Source: Candidatus Tidjanibacter faecipullorum (GTDB taxonomy: Bacteria; Bacteroidota; Bacteroidia; Bacteroidales; Rikenellaceae). From it: DNA of 64,000 bases. The position numbers were made by a program, and so were the translations under genes. Position 1 is the stretch's first letter. The number at the start of each line of letters is the position of its first letter. Of this stretch, positions 50,210 to 61,420 are shown in pieces. Under the pieces are notes generated by a model that was given only the letters and a program-made list of their open reading frames with translations, was not told the origin of the DNA and did not search any database. Where the stretch lies: positions 21,974 through 85,973 of the forward strand of contig DXCC01000031.1 of assembly GCA_019116245.1 (NCBI GenBank), read 5' to 3'.

Positions 50210-53026
50210 ATGCAGCAGGACGAGCCCGCTCCGCAGGGAGCCATTTACATAAAAGGCGCGAGAGTTCACAATCTCAAGAATATAACCCTATCCATTCCGC
50301 ACAACCAGCTGGTGGTGATTACCGGCCTGTCGGGGTCGGGCAAATCAACACTGGCCTTCGATACGATTTTTGCGGAAGGCCAGCGCCGCTATGTGGAGAG
50401 CCTGTCGGCATATGCCCGCCAGTTTCTGGGGCGCATCGACAAGCCGGATGTCGATCTGATTACGGGTATTGCGCCCGCCATTGCCATCGAACAGAAGGTC
50501 AATACGCGCAACCCGCGTTCGACGGTCGGCACCTCGACGGAGATCTATGACTATCTGAAGCTGCTGTTTGCCCGCATTGGCCGCACCTATTCGCCGGTTT
50601 CGGGCCGTGAGGTGAAGTGCTACCAGCCGCAGGATATCGTGGCGTATATTGTCTCCCAGGAGGGCAAACGGGTGCTGGTCTGTGCGCCGATTGCACTTGG
50701 TGACCGTAAGAATGCCATCGAGCGGCTGACACTGCTGGTTCAGGAGGGCATTCAGCGGGTCTATCTCGACGGTCGGGCCCAACTGATCGAGGAGGTACTC
50801 GCCCAGCCTTCCGCCGCCGACATCACTTCGTTTGATGCTGTCGTTGACCGCGTGAAAGCACGTGATGATGAAGAGATGCGGAGCCGTCTGGGTGATTCGG
50901 TCGCTCAGGCGCTGGCGTATGGCGACGGGGTGTGTCATGTGGTGGTTCAGCAGGAGGATGGCAACCGGGTTGTGCCCTTCTCTACCCGCTTCGAGGCGGA
51001 CGGCATCACCTTTGAACAGCCGAACGAACACATGTTTTCGTTCAACAATCCGCTGGGGGCCTGTCCGGTCTGCGAAGGATACGGCAAGGTGACGGGCATC
51101 GACGAAGATCTGGTCGTGCCGGACAAGACGCGAAGCATCTATGATGATGCCATTGCGGCCTGGCGCGGTGAGACGATGCGCTGGTGGAAGGATCAGTTGG
51201 TGGCCGCGGCCCACAAGTTCGATTTTCCGATTCACAAGCCCTACTACGAACTGACGCGCGAGCAGAAGCAGGTACTGTGGACCGGCAATGCCTATTTCAA
51301 GGGATTGAATGACTTTTTCGCCTATCTGGAGGGCGAACGCTACAAGATACAGTATCGGGTGATGCTGTCGCGCTATACGGGCAAAACGATCTGTCATGCC
51401 TGCGGTGGCAGCCGGTTACGTAAAGAGGCACTTTATGTCAAGGTAGGCGGCCGGAACATTGCCGAACTGGTGGCCATGAGCGTGGACGACCTGCTGGCCT
51501 TTTTCCGCGACCTGACGCTCGACGACTACGAGACGACGGCCGCCACGCGTGTGCTGGTCGAGATCCGCAACCGGCTGACCTATCTATCCGATGTCGGATT
51601 GGGGTATCTGACCCTCGACCGTCTCTCGTCCACCCTGTCCGGCGGCGAAAGTCAGCGCATCAATCTGGCTACTTCGCTCGGCAGCAATCTGACCGGATCG
51701 CTCTATATCCTCGACGAGCCGAGCATCGGCCTCCATCCGCGTGATACGGCCCGGTTGATTCATGTGTTGAAACAGTTGCGCGATTTGGGCAATACGGTGA
51801 TCGTCGTCGAGCATGAAGAGGAGATCATTCGGGCGGCGGACCGGATTATCGACATTGGGCCCGAGGCGGGTTACAATGGCGGCGAGGTGGTATTCAACGG
51901 TACCATTGCCGAGCTGGAACAGGTCACGAACAGTCTGACGGCCGACTACCTGACCGGCCGTCGCACGATTGCTCCGCCGGCCCATCCGCGTGGATGGAGC
52001 AATTTCATCCGGATCAAGGGGGCGCGGGAAAACAACCTGAAGGGAATCGATGTCAAGATCCCGCTCGGGGTGATGACGTGTGTCACGGGCGTCAGCGGCA
52101 GCGGCAAGTCGTCGCTGGTCAAGGGCATTCTTTACCCTGCCGTGCGGCGCCGTCTGTTCGAAACGGGACTCAAACCGGGCAATTTCGAGGGGCTGGAGGG
52201 CGATGTGGCGCTGTTGAAATCGGTCGAGATGGTCGATCAGAATCCGATTGGCCGGTCGCAGCGTTCCAATCCGGTTACTTATACCAAGGCATACGATTAC
52301 ATCCGCAAAATATTTGCCGACCAGCCTTATGCGGTCAACAACGGCATGAATGCCTCCTACTTCTCGTTCAATCGTCCGGGCGGACGGTGCGAAGCGTGCC
52401 AGGGGGACGGATATGTGGTGGTGAGCATGCAGTTCATGGCCGACATCGAGCTGAAGTGCGAACATTGCGGCGGCAAGCGGTTCAACGACGATGTGCTGGA
52501 GGTGAAATACCAGGGCCGTTCCATCTATGACGTGTTGGAGATGACGGTCGATGAAGCGATGGATTTCTTTGCGGTCGACGCTAGGAACGCCGCCAACAAA
52601 AAGGTGTTGGAGATTCTCAAGACGTTGCAGGATGTCGGTCTGGGATACATTAAGTTGGGACAGTCCACCTCTACCCTTTCGGGAGGCGAGATTCAGCGTA
52701 TCAAGCTGGCCTCTTTCCTCTTGAAAGACAACGAGGCGGGGCGGACGCTCTTTGTTTTCGACGAGCCCACGACAGGCCTTCATTTCCACGACATCAACAA
52801 ACTGCTGGCGGCCTTTCGTGCACTGATCGAAAAGGGGCACACCATCGTGGTGGTTGAACACAACATGGATGTGATCCGGAATGCCGACTGGGTGATTGAC
52901 CTGGGCCCCGAGGCGGGTGATGCCGGCGGCCATCTTGTTTTTGAGGGTACGCCCGAAGAACTCATGCACCAGCCGGAAAGCTACACGGGAAAATACCTAT
53001 CTTTGCACGCCCGTCACGGACGGTAG
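50210..53026 (+). CDS. uvrA: Excinuclease ABC subunit A
   Basis: 938 residues, full length. Two ABC halves with Walker A GLSGSGKST (near residue 41) and GVSGSGKSS (near 627), signatures STLSGGESQRI and STLSGGEIQRI, zinc-binding CPVCEGYG, CHACGG and CEHCGG clusters, and NTRNPRSTVGT. DNA damage recognition in nucleotide excision repair with UvrB/C outside the window. A TATCTTTG box sits in its last codons for the next gene. Confidence 0.97.
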   Translation: MQQDEPAPQGAIYIKGARVHNLKNITLSIPHNQLVVITGLSGSGKSTLAFDTIFAEGQRRYVESLSAYARQFLGRIDKPDVDLITGIAPAIAIEQKVNTRNPRSTVGTSTEIYDYLKLLFARIGRTYSPVSGREVKCYQPQDIVAYIVSQEGKRVLVCAPIALGDRKNAIERLTLLVQEGIQRVYLDGRAQLIEEVLAQPSAADITSFDAVVDRVKARDDEEMRSRLGDSVAQALAYGDGVCHVVVQQEDGNRVVPFSTRFEADGITFEQPNEHMFSFNNPLGACPVCEGYGKVTGIDEDLVVPDKTRSIYDDAIAAWRGETMRWWKDQLVAAAHKFDFPIHKPYYELTREQKQVLWTGNAYFKGLNDFFAYLEGERYKIQYRVMLSRYTGKTICHACGGSRLRKEALYVKVGGRNIAELVAMSVDDLLAFFRDLTLDDYETTAATRVLVEIRNRLTYLSDVGLGYLTLDRLSSTLSGGESQRINLATSLGSNLTGSLYILDEPSIGLHPRDTARLIHVLKQLRDLGNTVIVVEHEEEIIRAADRIIDIGPEAGYNGGEVVFNGTIAELEQVTNSLTADYLTGRRTIAPPAHPRGWSNFIRIKGARENNLKGIDVKIPLGVMTCVTGVSGSGKSSLVKGILYPAVRRRLFETGLKPGNFEGLEGDVALLKSVEMVDQNPIGRSQRSNPVTYTKAYDYIRKIFADQPYAVNNGMNASYFSFNRPGGRCEACQGDGYVVVSMQFMADIELKCEHCGGKRFNDDVLEVKYQGRSIYDVLEMTVDEAMDFFAVDARNAANKKVLEILKTLQDVGLGYIKLGQSTSTLSGGEIQRIKLASFLLKDNEAGRTLFVFDEPTTGLHFHDINKLLAAFRALIEKGHTIVVVEHNMDVIRNADWVIDLGPEAGDAGGHLVFEGTPEELMHQPESYTGKYLSLHARHGR
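52998..53005 (+). promoter_or_regulatory. -7 box inside the end of uvrA
   Basis: TATCTTTG lies 33 bp before the M16 peptidase ATG, within the final codons of uvrA. It may give a second transcript for the last two genes of the run. Confidence 0.55.
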
Positions 53027-53038
53027 CTTTTTGACTCC

Positions 53039-54256
53039 ATGGAGGAATTCTATACCTATACGCTGAGCAACGGCATCCGCTGCATTCACCGGCGGGTGCG
53101 CTCCGCCGTCGTCCATTGTGCGCTGACGGTCAATGCCGGTACGCGCGACGAACTGCCCGGCGAATTCGGCATGGCCCATCTGGTCGAGCATACGCTCTTC
53201 AAGGGCACCGAACGGCGCAAGGCCTGGCAGGTCAACTGCCGGCTGGAGAACATGGGCGGCGAATTGAATGCCTTCACCACGAAGGAGGAGACGGTCATTC
53301 ACACCACGACCCTGCGCAGCGACTATGGCAAGGCGGTGGAGCTGCTGGCCGACATTGTGTTCCATTCGACTTTCCCGGATGCGGAGATCGAGAAGGAAAA
53401 ACACGTCATCTATGACGAGATCAATCTCTACAAGGACTCGCCGGCAGACCGCATCTATGATGAATTCGAGGACCTGGTTTTTGAGGGTTCCTCGCTGGGG
53501 CACAACATTCTGGGCAGCAAGGCCACGCTGAAGCGGCTCGACAGCGCAGCCATCCGCCGTTTCGTGGCCCGCACCTACACCACCGACCAGATGGTATTCT
53601 CGGTCATCGGCAATTTGTCCGAAAAGGCGTTCCGGCAGACGGCCGAACGCTATTTCGGTTCCGTACCGGCCAGCCGGCGGACGTTTGTGCGCGAGCCGAT
53701 CGGACCCGTGGCGCCGTTTGACCGGATCTGCAACCGCAATACCCACCAGATTCACAGCATGATCGGCGGCCAGGCCTACGACCTGCGCGATGAACGCCGG
53801 CTGACCCTGCTGTTGCTCATCAATACGCTGGGCGGACCGTCGGCCAACTCGCTGCTCAATGTGCTGCTGCGGGAGAAAAACGCCCTCTCCTACGGGGTCG
53901 AGGCCTCTTATACCCCCTTTACCGATACCGGCATCGCTTCCATCTATTGCAGTTGCGAAAAGGAGAATGCCGACCGCTGTGCGGAGCTGATCCGGCGCCA
54001 GTTGAATGAATTGATCGAGAAGCCGCTCTCGCCGCGCCGGTTGTCGGTGGCCAAACGGCAGTTCCTCGGCCAGTTGGCCATATCGGCCGAGAACAACGAA
54101 TCGTACATGCTGGGAGCCGCCAAAAGCTATCTGGTGTTCGGCGAAGTGGATGCCTTCGCTACCGTGACCGAAAAACTGGCGGCCATTGACGGCGAAGCGA
54201 TCCGCAGCGTGGCGGAAGATGTTTTTGCCGGGGTATCGTCGCTTACCTACCGGTAA
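53039..54256 (+). CDS. M16 family zinc peptidase (short pitrilysin-like)
   Basis: 405 residues, one half of a clam-shell peptidase as in M16B enzymes. Inverted zinc motif HLVEH (His47-Glu50-His51) and third-ligand region HVIYDEI with Glu127. No signal peptide, so cytosolic or dependent on another anchor. M16B proteins may pair with an inactive partner, and none is encoded next to it. It cleaves peptides or takes part in precursor processing; the substrate is unknown. Confidence 0.92.
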   Translation: MEEFYTYTLSNGIRCIHRRVRSAVVHCALTVNAGTRDELPGEFGMAHLVEHTLFKGTERRKAWQVNCRLENMGGELNAFTTKEETVIHTTTLRSDYGKAVELLADIVFHSTFPDAEIEKEKHVIYDEINLYKDSPADRIYDEFEDLVFEGSSLGHNILGSKATLKRLDSAAIRRFVARTYTTDQMVFSVIGNLSEKAFRQTAERYFGSVPASRRTFVREPIGPVAPFDRICNRNTHQIHSMIGGQAYDLRDERRLTLLLLINTLGGPSANSLLNVLLREKNALSYGVEASYTPFTDTGIASIYCSCEKENADRCAELIRRQLNELIEKPLSPRRLSVAKRQFLGQLAISAENNESYMLGAAKSYLVFGEVDAFATVTEKLAAIDGEAIRSVAEDVFAGVSSLTYR

Positions 54257-54292
54257 GCTTGCATAATTTGCGTGTATTGATTTGAAGCTCTT

Positions 54293-54943
54293 ATGGATCC
54301 GCTTGAACGATATGTCCGTGCGATGACAACGGCCGAGGAGCCGTTGATGGCCGAACTGGAACGGGCCACGCACCAGCGCACCGTACACCCCCAGATGCTT
54401 TCCGGGCAGGTGCAGGGGCGCTTTCTGGAGATGATGGTCCGGATGCTGCGCCCGCGCCGCATTCTGGAGATAGGCACCTTTACCGGTTATTCGGCCCTCT
54501 CCATGGCAGCCGGACTGGAGGCGGAGGGAGTGATCGACACCATCGAGGCTGACGACGAACAGGAGGAGTTCATCCGTTCCTTCTTTGACCGCAGTCCCTA
54601 CGGCGACCGGATCCGGCTCCATATCGGCAGTGCCCTGCAGGTGGCCCCGACCCTGCCCCACACCTACGATCTGGTCTTCATCGACGGCGACAAACGCGAA
54701 TACCCGGCCTATTATGCCATGTTGATGGGCGACGGCGTCCAGGGCCGTCCCCTGGTGCATTCGGGCAGTTTTCTGCTGGCCGACAACATCCTGTGGTACG
54801 GCAAGGTGGCCGATCCGGAGCACCATACCGATCCCCACACGAAGGCGATCCTGGCCTTCAACCGCATGGTGCATGACGATCCCCGCACCGAAAATGTCAT
54901 CCTACCGCTGCGGGACGGCCTCAACCTGATCCGCGTGCTGTAA
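54293..54943 (+). CDS. O-methyltransferase (family 3)
   Basis: 216 residues. SAM-binding ILEIGTFTGYSALSMA, IDTIEAD and VFIDGDKREYPAYY, then LLADNILWYGKVADP: the layout of cation-dependent O-methyltransferases (catechol or caffeoyl-CoA type). Substrate unknown. Last gene of the plus-strand run. Confidence 0.93.
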   Translation: MDPLERYVRAMTTAEEPLMAELERATHQRTVHPQMLSGQVQGRFLEMMVRMLRPRRILEIGTFTGYSALSMAAGLEAEGVIDTIEADDEQEEFIRSFFDRSPYGDRIRLHIGSALQVAPTLPHTYDLVFIDGDKREYPAYYAMLMGDGVQGRPLVHSGSFLLADNILWYGKVADPEHHTDPHTKAILAFNRMVHDDPRTENVILPLRDGLNLIRVL

Positions 54944-54978
54944 ACGGTCCGGTGTGCACAGCCGGCCGCTATGAAGCG

Positions 54979-55012
54979 AAGCGCCGTGTCCGACGATCGG
55001 ACACGGCGCTTT
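54979..55012 (+). terminator. Terminator after the O-methyltransferase
   Basis: Perfect stem AAGCGCCGTGTCCGA pairing with TCGGACACGGCGCTT, loop CGA, followed only by TCCG. It lies between two convergent units (the thi operon ends at 55034). Confidence 0.7.
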
Positions 55013-55033
55013 CCGTTGTGCGGGAGCGGTTCC

Positions 55034-55807
55034 CTATTTTTTCAGACGGGCGATGATCTCTTCGGCCACCTTCTTGCCCGACATCAGCATGCCGCCGAAG
55101 ATGGGCCCCATGCGCGGCGTACCCGATACGGCCGATGCCGCCATGCCGCAGACGTAGAGACCCGGATAGATCTCCTTCGTGCCGCGAACGACCTCCTGCT
55201 CGCCGGCCGTAACGTCCAGCGAACGTTCACCGATCACACCGCCGGTCTCGGTCTCGAGGCGGGCGCCGTTCTTGCGGGCTACGGTAGCGGCAATCTCGCT
55301 GTCGTGTCCCGTACCGTCGATCACCACCTTGGCCATGATGTTCAGCGGATCGACATGCAGCCCCTCGCGCAGAACGGGCGTCCAGTTCACTACGACGCCG
55401 CTGACGCGGTTGTCCTTGTAGACCACATCCTCCACCGAGTAGCAGTTGAAGATGGTGGCGCCGGCGTGTACGGCGTGGTAGAGCAGCGACGAGGTGCTCT
55501 CCACCGAGTCCATCACGTAGAGGCCCTCCATGAAGGGGGTATAGTTGATCTCGAAGTCGCGCACGATGTCGATCGCCTCCTCCTGGATGACGATCTGGTT
55601 GAACATCATGGCGCCGCCCCACATGCCGCCGCCGGGAGCGAGCTTGCGGTCAAACTGGGCGACCTTCAGACCGGCTTTGGCCAGATAGTAGGCGGCCACG
55701 ATGCCGGACGGACCACCGCCCACGATGGCAACGTCCAGCTCGAGATTTTTCTGCAGCTTGTCGAAATAGGTACTTACGATACCTTGCGATACTCTGGTTT
55801 CAATCAT
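55034..55807 (-). CDS. thi4: Thi4-type ADP-thiazole synthase, sulfide-dependent
   Basis: 257 residues. FAD/NAD-binding VAIVGGGPSGIVAAYYLAK near 27-45, GGGMWGGAMMFN near 59-70, MGPIFGGMLMSG near the end: Thi4 signatures. The residue in LREGLHVDPLNIMAK that is Cys in suicidal plant/yeast Thi4 is His151 here, as in archaeal enzymes that use free sulfide. It makes the thiazole half of thiamine and replaces the ThiG/ThiH route, at least locally. The frame is open upstream to 55873 but MIETRV, 31 bp after thiC, is chosen. Confidence 0.94.
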   Translation of the reverse strand: MIETRVSQGIVSTYFDKLQKNLELDVAIVGGGPSGIVAAYYLAKAGLKVAQFDRKLAPGGGMWGGAMMFNQIVIQEEAIDIVRDFEINYTPFMEGLYVMDSVESTSSLLYHAVHAGATIFNCYSVEDVVYKDNRVSGVVVNWTPVLREGLHVDPLNIMAKVVIDGTGHDSEIAATVARKNGARLETETGGVIGERSLDVTAGEQEVVRGTKEIYPGLYVCGMAASAVSGTPRMGPIFGGMLMSGKKVAEEIIARLKK

Positions 55808-55838
55808 TGTTTCGGTTGTTTTGTTGCTATGTTGTCGT

Positions 55839-58210
<2,372 letters not shown>

Positions 58211-58292
58211 GGCTTTCGGTCTGTTGGTCTGGAAAATCGGGAAAGCCACGCGTCTGCGGAAGCAGCAGTCAGTCGGACGTATATCCTCAGAA

Positions 58293-58372
58293 AAACTCCC
58301 TACGCCGGTACGAACCGGATCAGGTTCATTGGGTATAATCTCAGCCGCCCCGTATCGGGGGCACCCCCTTTT
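58293..58372 (-). promoter_or_regulatory. TPP riboswitch upstream of thiE
   Basis: Minus strand shows the THI-box core in order: GGGGTGCCCCC, CTGAGATTATACCC (pyrimidine sensor), GAACCTGATCCGG and ACCGGCGTAGGGA. Located 83 bp before the thiE ATG. It should lower expression of thiE-thiC-thi4 when thiamine pyrophosphate is plentiful. Confidence 0.93.
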
Positions 58373-58495
58373 TCCGAAAACAAAGAACGGGATAATTTTC
58401 GGAAAAACCAACCCCCGGACTCGCTTTATTTTACCGGCCTTGCCGTCGGCCTGGCGAGGGACGGACGTTCAGCGCGAAAAGGTCTTTATAAATTA

Positions 58496-58526
58496 TTGTA
58501 TGATCCTTCTTTTTCCCCTATCTTTG
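58496..58526 (+). promoter_or_regulatory. Promoter of the first BACON lipoprotein gene
   Basis: -33 TTG (58496-58498), 20-bp spacer and -7 TATCTTTG (58519-58526). It gives a leader of about 135 nt, divergent from the thi operon. Confidence 0.65.
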
Positions 58527-58666
58527 TCGTGAAATCAGGGACGACTTGATCCGGATGACCGCCTCGCGCCAGTACGTTCCGCATTCCTAACCAGCGTGCT
58601 GCGGCCCGTGGTCCGCCGTCAGGGAACGCCCCGGATGACAACGTTTTTTATTACCCCCAGATAGAA

Positions 58667-59746
58667 ATGAAAAAGTACGTATTTACCCTGATGTGCGCCG
58701 CGGCTGCTCTGTTGGCAGCCTGCGACCAGCCTGCCGGTGAAGAGACCGGTTCGGGCATCATTGTTACGGGCGGCACGACCCTTGCGGTGGCAGCCGATCA
58801 GACCACCACTACCCTTGCCTTCTCGGCCGAGGCGGCCTGGACGGCTGCGATAGAGAGCGGTGCCGAGTGGCTGCTTGAGGTAACCCCCGCCAGCGGCGAG
58901 GCCGGCGACCAGACCCTGACGCTCAATTTTACGGCCAACGAGACCGAGGCTGTCCGCACGGCAACCGTGCGTCTGGCCAGCGGTGAGGATGCCGTAACCG
59001 TTACTGTCACCCAGCAGGGCAAGGAGAACGAAGGCGGTGAGGATCAGCCTACGGGCGGCGCCATGGTCAAGGAACTCTTTCTTAGTGAATCCAACCGCAT
59101 GCTGTTTACGACCGATGCGCAGGGACGCGTCACTCGTTGCGAGCAGCGAATCAGCAGAGGAGAGGAGTATTTTTCCTATTTCGATGAGTTTGTCTATGGC
59201 GAAAATCAAATGGTTTGGACATCGTACCGTTCCGATAACGGTGACAAAACGGTCAGCACCTGCGCCATGGAGGACGGCCGCCTCATGACCATTGACGAGC
59301 AGGACGGCGATCGGTGTTATTATACCTATAATGCTGACGGCACCATGGCAAGCTTCGGCACCGTGGATGCTAACAACCAGCCTGTAGAAAATTATGCATT
59401 CGCATGGACAGACGGCAATCTTACCTCTATCTATGAGGCCTATACAGGTTTCGAATGGACGATCGAATATGGCGAGGAGACGTCGGGCATTGTCAACATC
59501 GATCCGGAGTTCTTCCTCTTGGGCGATCTGGATGGCGAGTTGTCCCGCTTCCTCTTGACGGGAAAGGCAAGCCGCACCCTGCCGACTTCCTGCACGGTGA
59601 AATTCAGCGACGAGGAAGGCGATACCTTAACGTATAGCTATGACTATGAATTCGGTTCCAACCAGGCAATCAGTAAAATCCGCTTGTCGGCAGCAGTGGG
59701 TTACGACGAGTTCGGCGACCAGATGGTTATCGAATTGAAATATTGA
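58667..59746 (+). CDS. BACON-domain lipoprotein, copy A
   Basis: 359 residues. Lipoprotein signal with Cys19 (AALLAACDQ). One BACON-type immunoglobulin-like domain (about 33-118: FSAEAAWTAAIESGAEWLLE, then TVTQQGKEN), then a beta-rich region with YNADGTMASF and FAWTDGNLTSIYEAYTG patterns resembling the DUF4595-like repeats of surface lipoproteins. Exposed or periplasmic; ligand unknown. It is the paralogue of the gene at 60199 with strikingly close DNA in the BACON part. Confidence 0.85.
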   Translation: MKKYVFTLMCAAAALLAACDQPAGEETGSGIIVTGGTTLAVAADQTTTTLAFSAEAAWTAAIESGAEWLLEVTPASGEAGDQTLTLNFTANETEAVRTATVRLASGEDAVTVTVTQQGKENEGGEDQPTGGAMVKELFLSESNRMLFTTDAQGRVTRCEQRISRGEEYFSYFDEFVYGENQMVWTSYRSDNGDKTVSTCAMEDGRLMTIDEQDGDRCYYTYNADGTMASFGTVDANNQPVENYAFAWTDGNLTSIYEAYTGFEWTIEYGEETSGIVNIDPEFFLLGDLDGELSRFLLTGKASRTLPTSCTVKFSDEEGDTLTYSYDYEFGSNQAISKIRLSAAVGYDEFGDQMVIELKY

Positions 59747-59779
59747 TGACGCGGCGGAACGATCCACCTGTACGGATAT

Positions 59780-59817
59780 GGAGAGGGGCGACTTCGCAAG
59801 CGGAGCCGCCCCTCTCC
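59780..59817. terminator. Hairpin after lipoprotein A
   Basis: Perfect 11-bp stem GGAGAGGGGCG/CGCCCCTCTCC (59780-59790 with 59807-59817). No T-run, so termination is uncertain. Confidence 0.5.
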
Positions 59818-59858
59818 TGTTCAGGGTGCATGGCGGCATGCCGTACGGGGAGGTAAAA

Positions 59859-59926
59859 CCGCCCCGTATCGGGACCACCCTCTTTTTTCAAAAACAAAGA
59901 GCGGGATGATTTTCGGAAACACAAGT
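59859..59926 (-). repeat. Truncated duplicate of the TPP riboswitch 5' half and its upstream DNA
   Basis: About 68 bp matching 58345-58410: shared CCGCCCCGTATCGGG, then ACAAAGA-CGGGAT-ATTTTCGGAAA with few changes. The copy stops where the CTGAGA pyrimidine-sensing segment should begin, so it cannot bind TPP. No thiamine gene follows. Confidence 0.75.
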
Positions 59927-60025
59927 CCTCCGTCCGTTTTTGTTTGGCGGATCGCATCGGGCGCAAGCCTATAATTATGCTATGCAATTGCCATCGGGTC
60001 GATGTCAAAGGACTGGACTATGTTG

Positions 60026-60056
60026 TTGCGTAACCCGTATTTTGAATATATCTTCG
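60026..60056 (+). promoter_or_regulatory. Promoter of the second BACON lipoprotein gene (degenerate)
   Basis: -33 TTG (60026-60028), 20-bp spacer and -7 TATCTTCG (60049-60056), one mismatch from the copy A promoter, at the same distance from the start codon (about 140 bp). Confidence 0.5.
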
Positions 60057-60198
60057 CGGCTGATTTGTAACTTCATTGTGTCCGCCATGATTTTTCCCCT
60101 GCCATGCTCTGCTCTCGCCCTGCGACCGTCAGTCCCGTATGCGCATTGGTCGGCGGTGCTGTTTCCGCAATTTTTAATCCCCTAAATAACGCTGTCAT

Positions 60199-61287
60199 AT
60201 GAGAAAGTACATTTTTACGACATTGTGCACAGTAGCCACATTGCTGGCCGGCTGCGACCAGCCTGCCGGTGAAGAGACCGGTTCGGACATCACTGTTACG
60301 GGCGGCACGACCATTGAGGCAACGGCAGACCAGACCACCGCTACCCTCTCCTTCTCGGCCGAAGCGGCCTGGACGGCTGCGATCGAGAGCGGTGCCGAGT
60401 GGCTGCTTGAGGTAACCCCCGCCAGCGGCGAGGCCGGCGACCAGACCCTGACGCTCAATTTTACGGCCAACGAGACCAAGGCTGTCAGGACGGCTACCGT
60501 ACGTCTGGCCAGCGGCAAGGATGCCGTTACCGTAACCCTCACCCAGCAGGGCAAGAAGGACGAAGGCGGCGAGCAGCCTGCCGGTGATGCTATCATCAAG
60601 CGGATGGAGATTTATGGGGAGTGGGCTGTCCTCACGACCGATGCTCAGGGCCGCATCACGAAAATCGAATCGGTCATGGAGGACGGTTCGCTCGTACCGG
60701 ATACGGAATTGGCTTATACGGACGATCGCCTGACGATCGCCTATTTCGACGGTGACGACACTTCGACCAGCCTGTATGAGATGGCAAATGGTCGTGTGGT
60801 TCGCGGTCTTGAGTACGAAGGCAAGTCGAACCTCGACACATTTACCTACAACGCCGATGGCACGCTGGCCGAGTACAAGATGTATGGTCAGGAGATAATG
60901 ACCAACCCCGACGGCGATATCACCGTAACCGATTTATTTACGACCATGACCTACACGTGGACCGACGGCAACGTGACCCGAATCCGTGTGGAGGGCGACG
61001 AGGAGTACCCCGTGGTGTTCACTATTACGTACGGCACGCAGACTTCCGGCATCAAGAATTTGGATCTGATCGATGTTTTTGTTGAATCGGGCAATCTGTT
61101 TACCTCCCTGTGTCTTACCGGCGTGCCTTCGCGCAACCTCCCTGTGAAGATCGTGGAGACGCATGAGGGCGAAGATTACCAAGATGAGATTGCCCTGCGC
61201 TATGAATTTGCCGAAAACGGCGCGGTAGCCAAGGTTTTTGCCGTTTCGGCGTTCGGTGAGGCGCTGTTGTGCGCCATGGAATATTAG
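60199..61287 (+). CDS. BACON-domain lipoprotein, copy B
   Basis: 362 residues with lipoprotein Cys19 (TLLAGCDQP). The BACON domain (about 33-118) is nearly the same as in copy A: 93 bp (60385-60477) are identical to 58853-58945, synonymous sites included. The C-terminal ~240 residues are clearly more divergent but share the plan (YNADGTLAEY, YTWTDGNVTRIRVEG, ITYGTQTSGIKNLDL). So the pair combines an old duplication with a recently homogenised N-terminal part. Surface ligand unknown. Confidence 0.85.
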   Translation: MRKYIFTTLCTVATLLAGCDQPAGEETGSDITVTGGTTIEATADQTTATLSFSAEAAWTAAIESGAEWLLEVTPASGEAGDQTLTLNFTANETKAVRTATVRLASGKDAVTVTLTQQGKKDEGGEQPAGDAIIKRMEIYGEWAVLTTDAQGRITKIESVMEDGSLVPDTELAYTDDRLTIAYFDGDDTSTSLYEMANGRVVRGLEYEGKSNLDTFTYNADGTLAEYKMYGQEIMTNPDGDITVTDLFTTMTYTWTDGNVTRIRVEGDEEYPVVFTITYGTQTSGIKNLDLIDVFVESGNLFTSLCLTGVPSRNLPVKIVETHEGEDYQDEIALRYEFAENGAVAKVFAVSAFGEALLCAMEY

Positions 61288-61315
61288 TGAGGCCCCCGAC
61301 TCTTTCGCTTTAAGG

Positions 61316-61352
61316 CAGGCACCGCTTCTCGCAGTGACGAGGGCGGTGCCTG
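61316..61352. terminator. Hairpin after lipoprotein B
   Basis: Stem CAGGCACCGC pairing with GCGGTGCCTG (61316-61325 with 61343-61352). No T-run follows. Confidence 0.5.
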
Positions 61353-61420
61353 TCTCGTTAGGGAACAATCCGGCCGGAACAAGGATAACTTTATCGGTTT
61401 TCCCCTGATGCCTGCGCGAC

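Noticed and set aside
58412..58518. Small gene between the riboswitch and the lipoprotein promoter
   Set aside because: The open frames there overlap the riboswitch and promoter and encode no recognisable domain.
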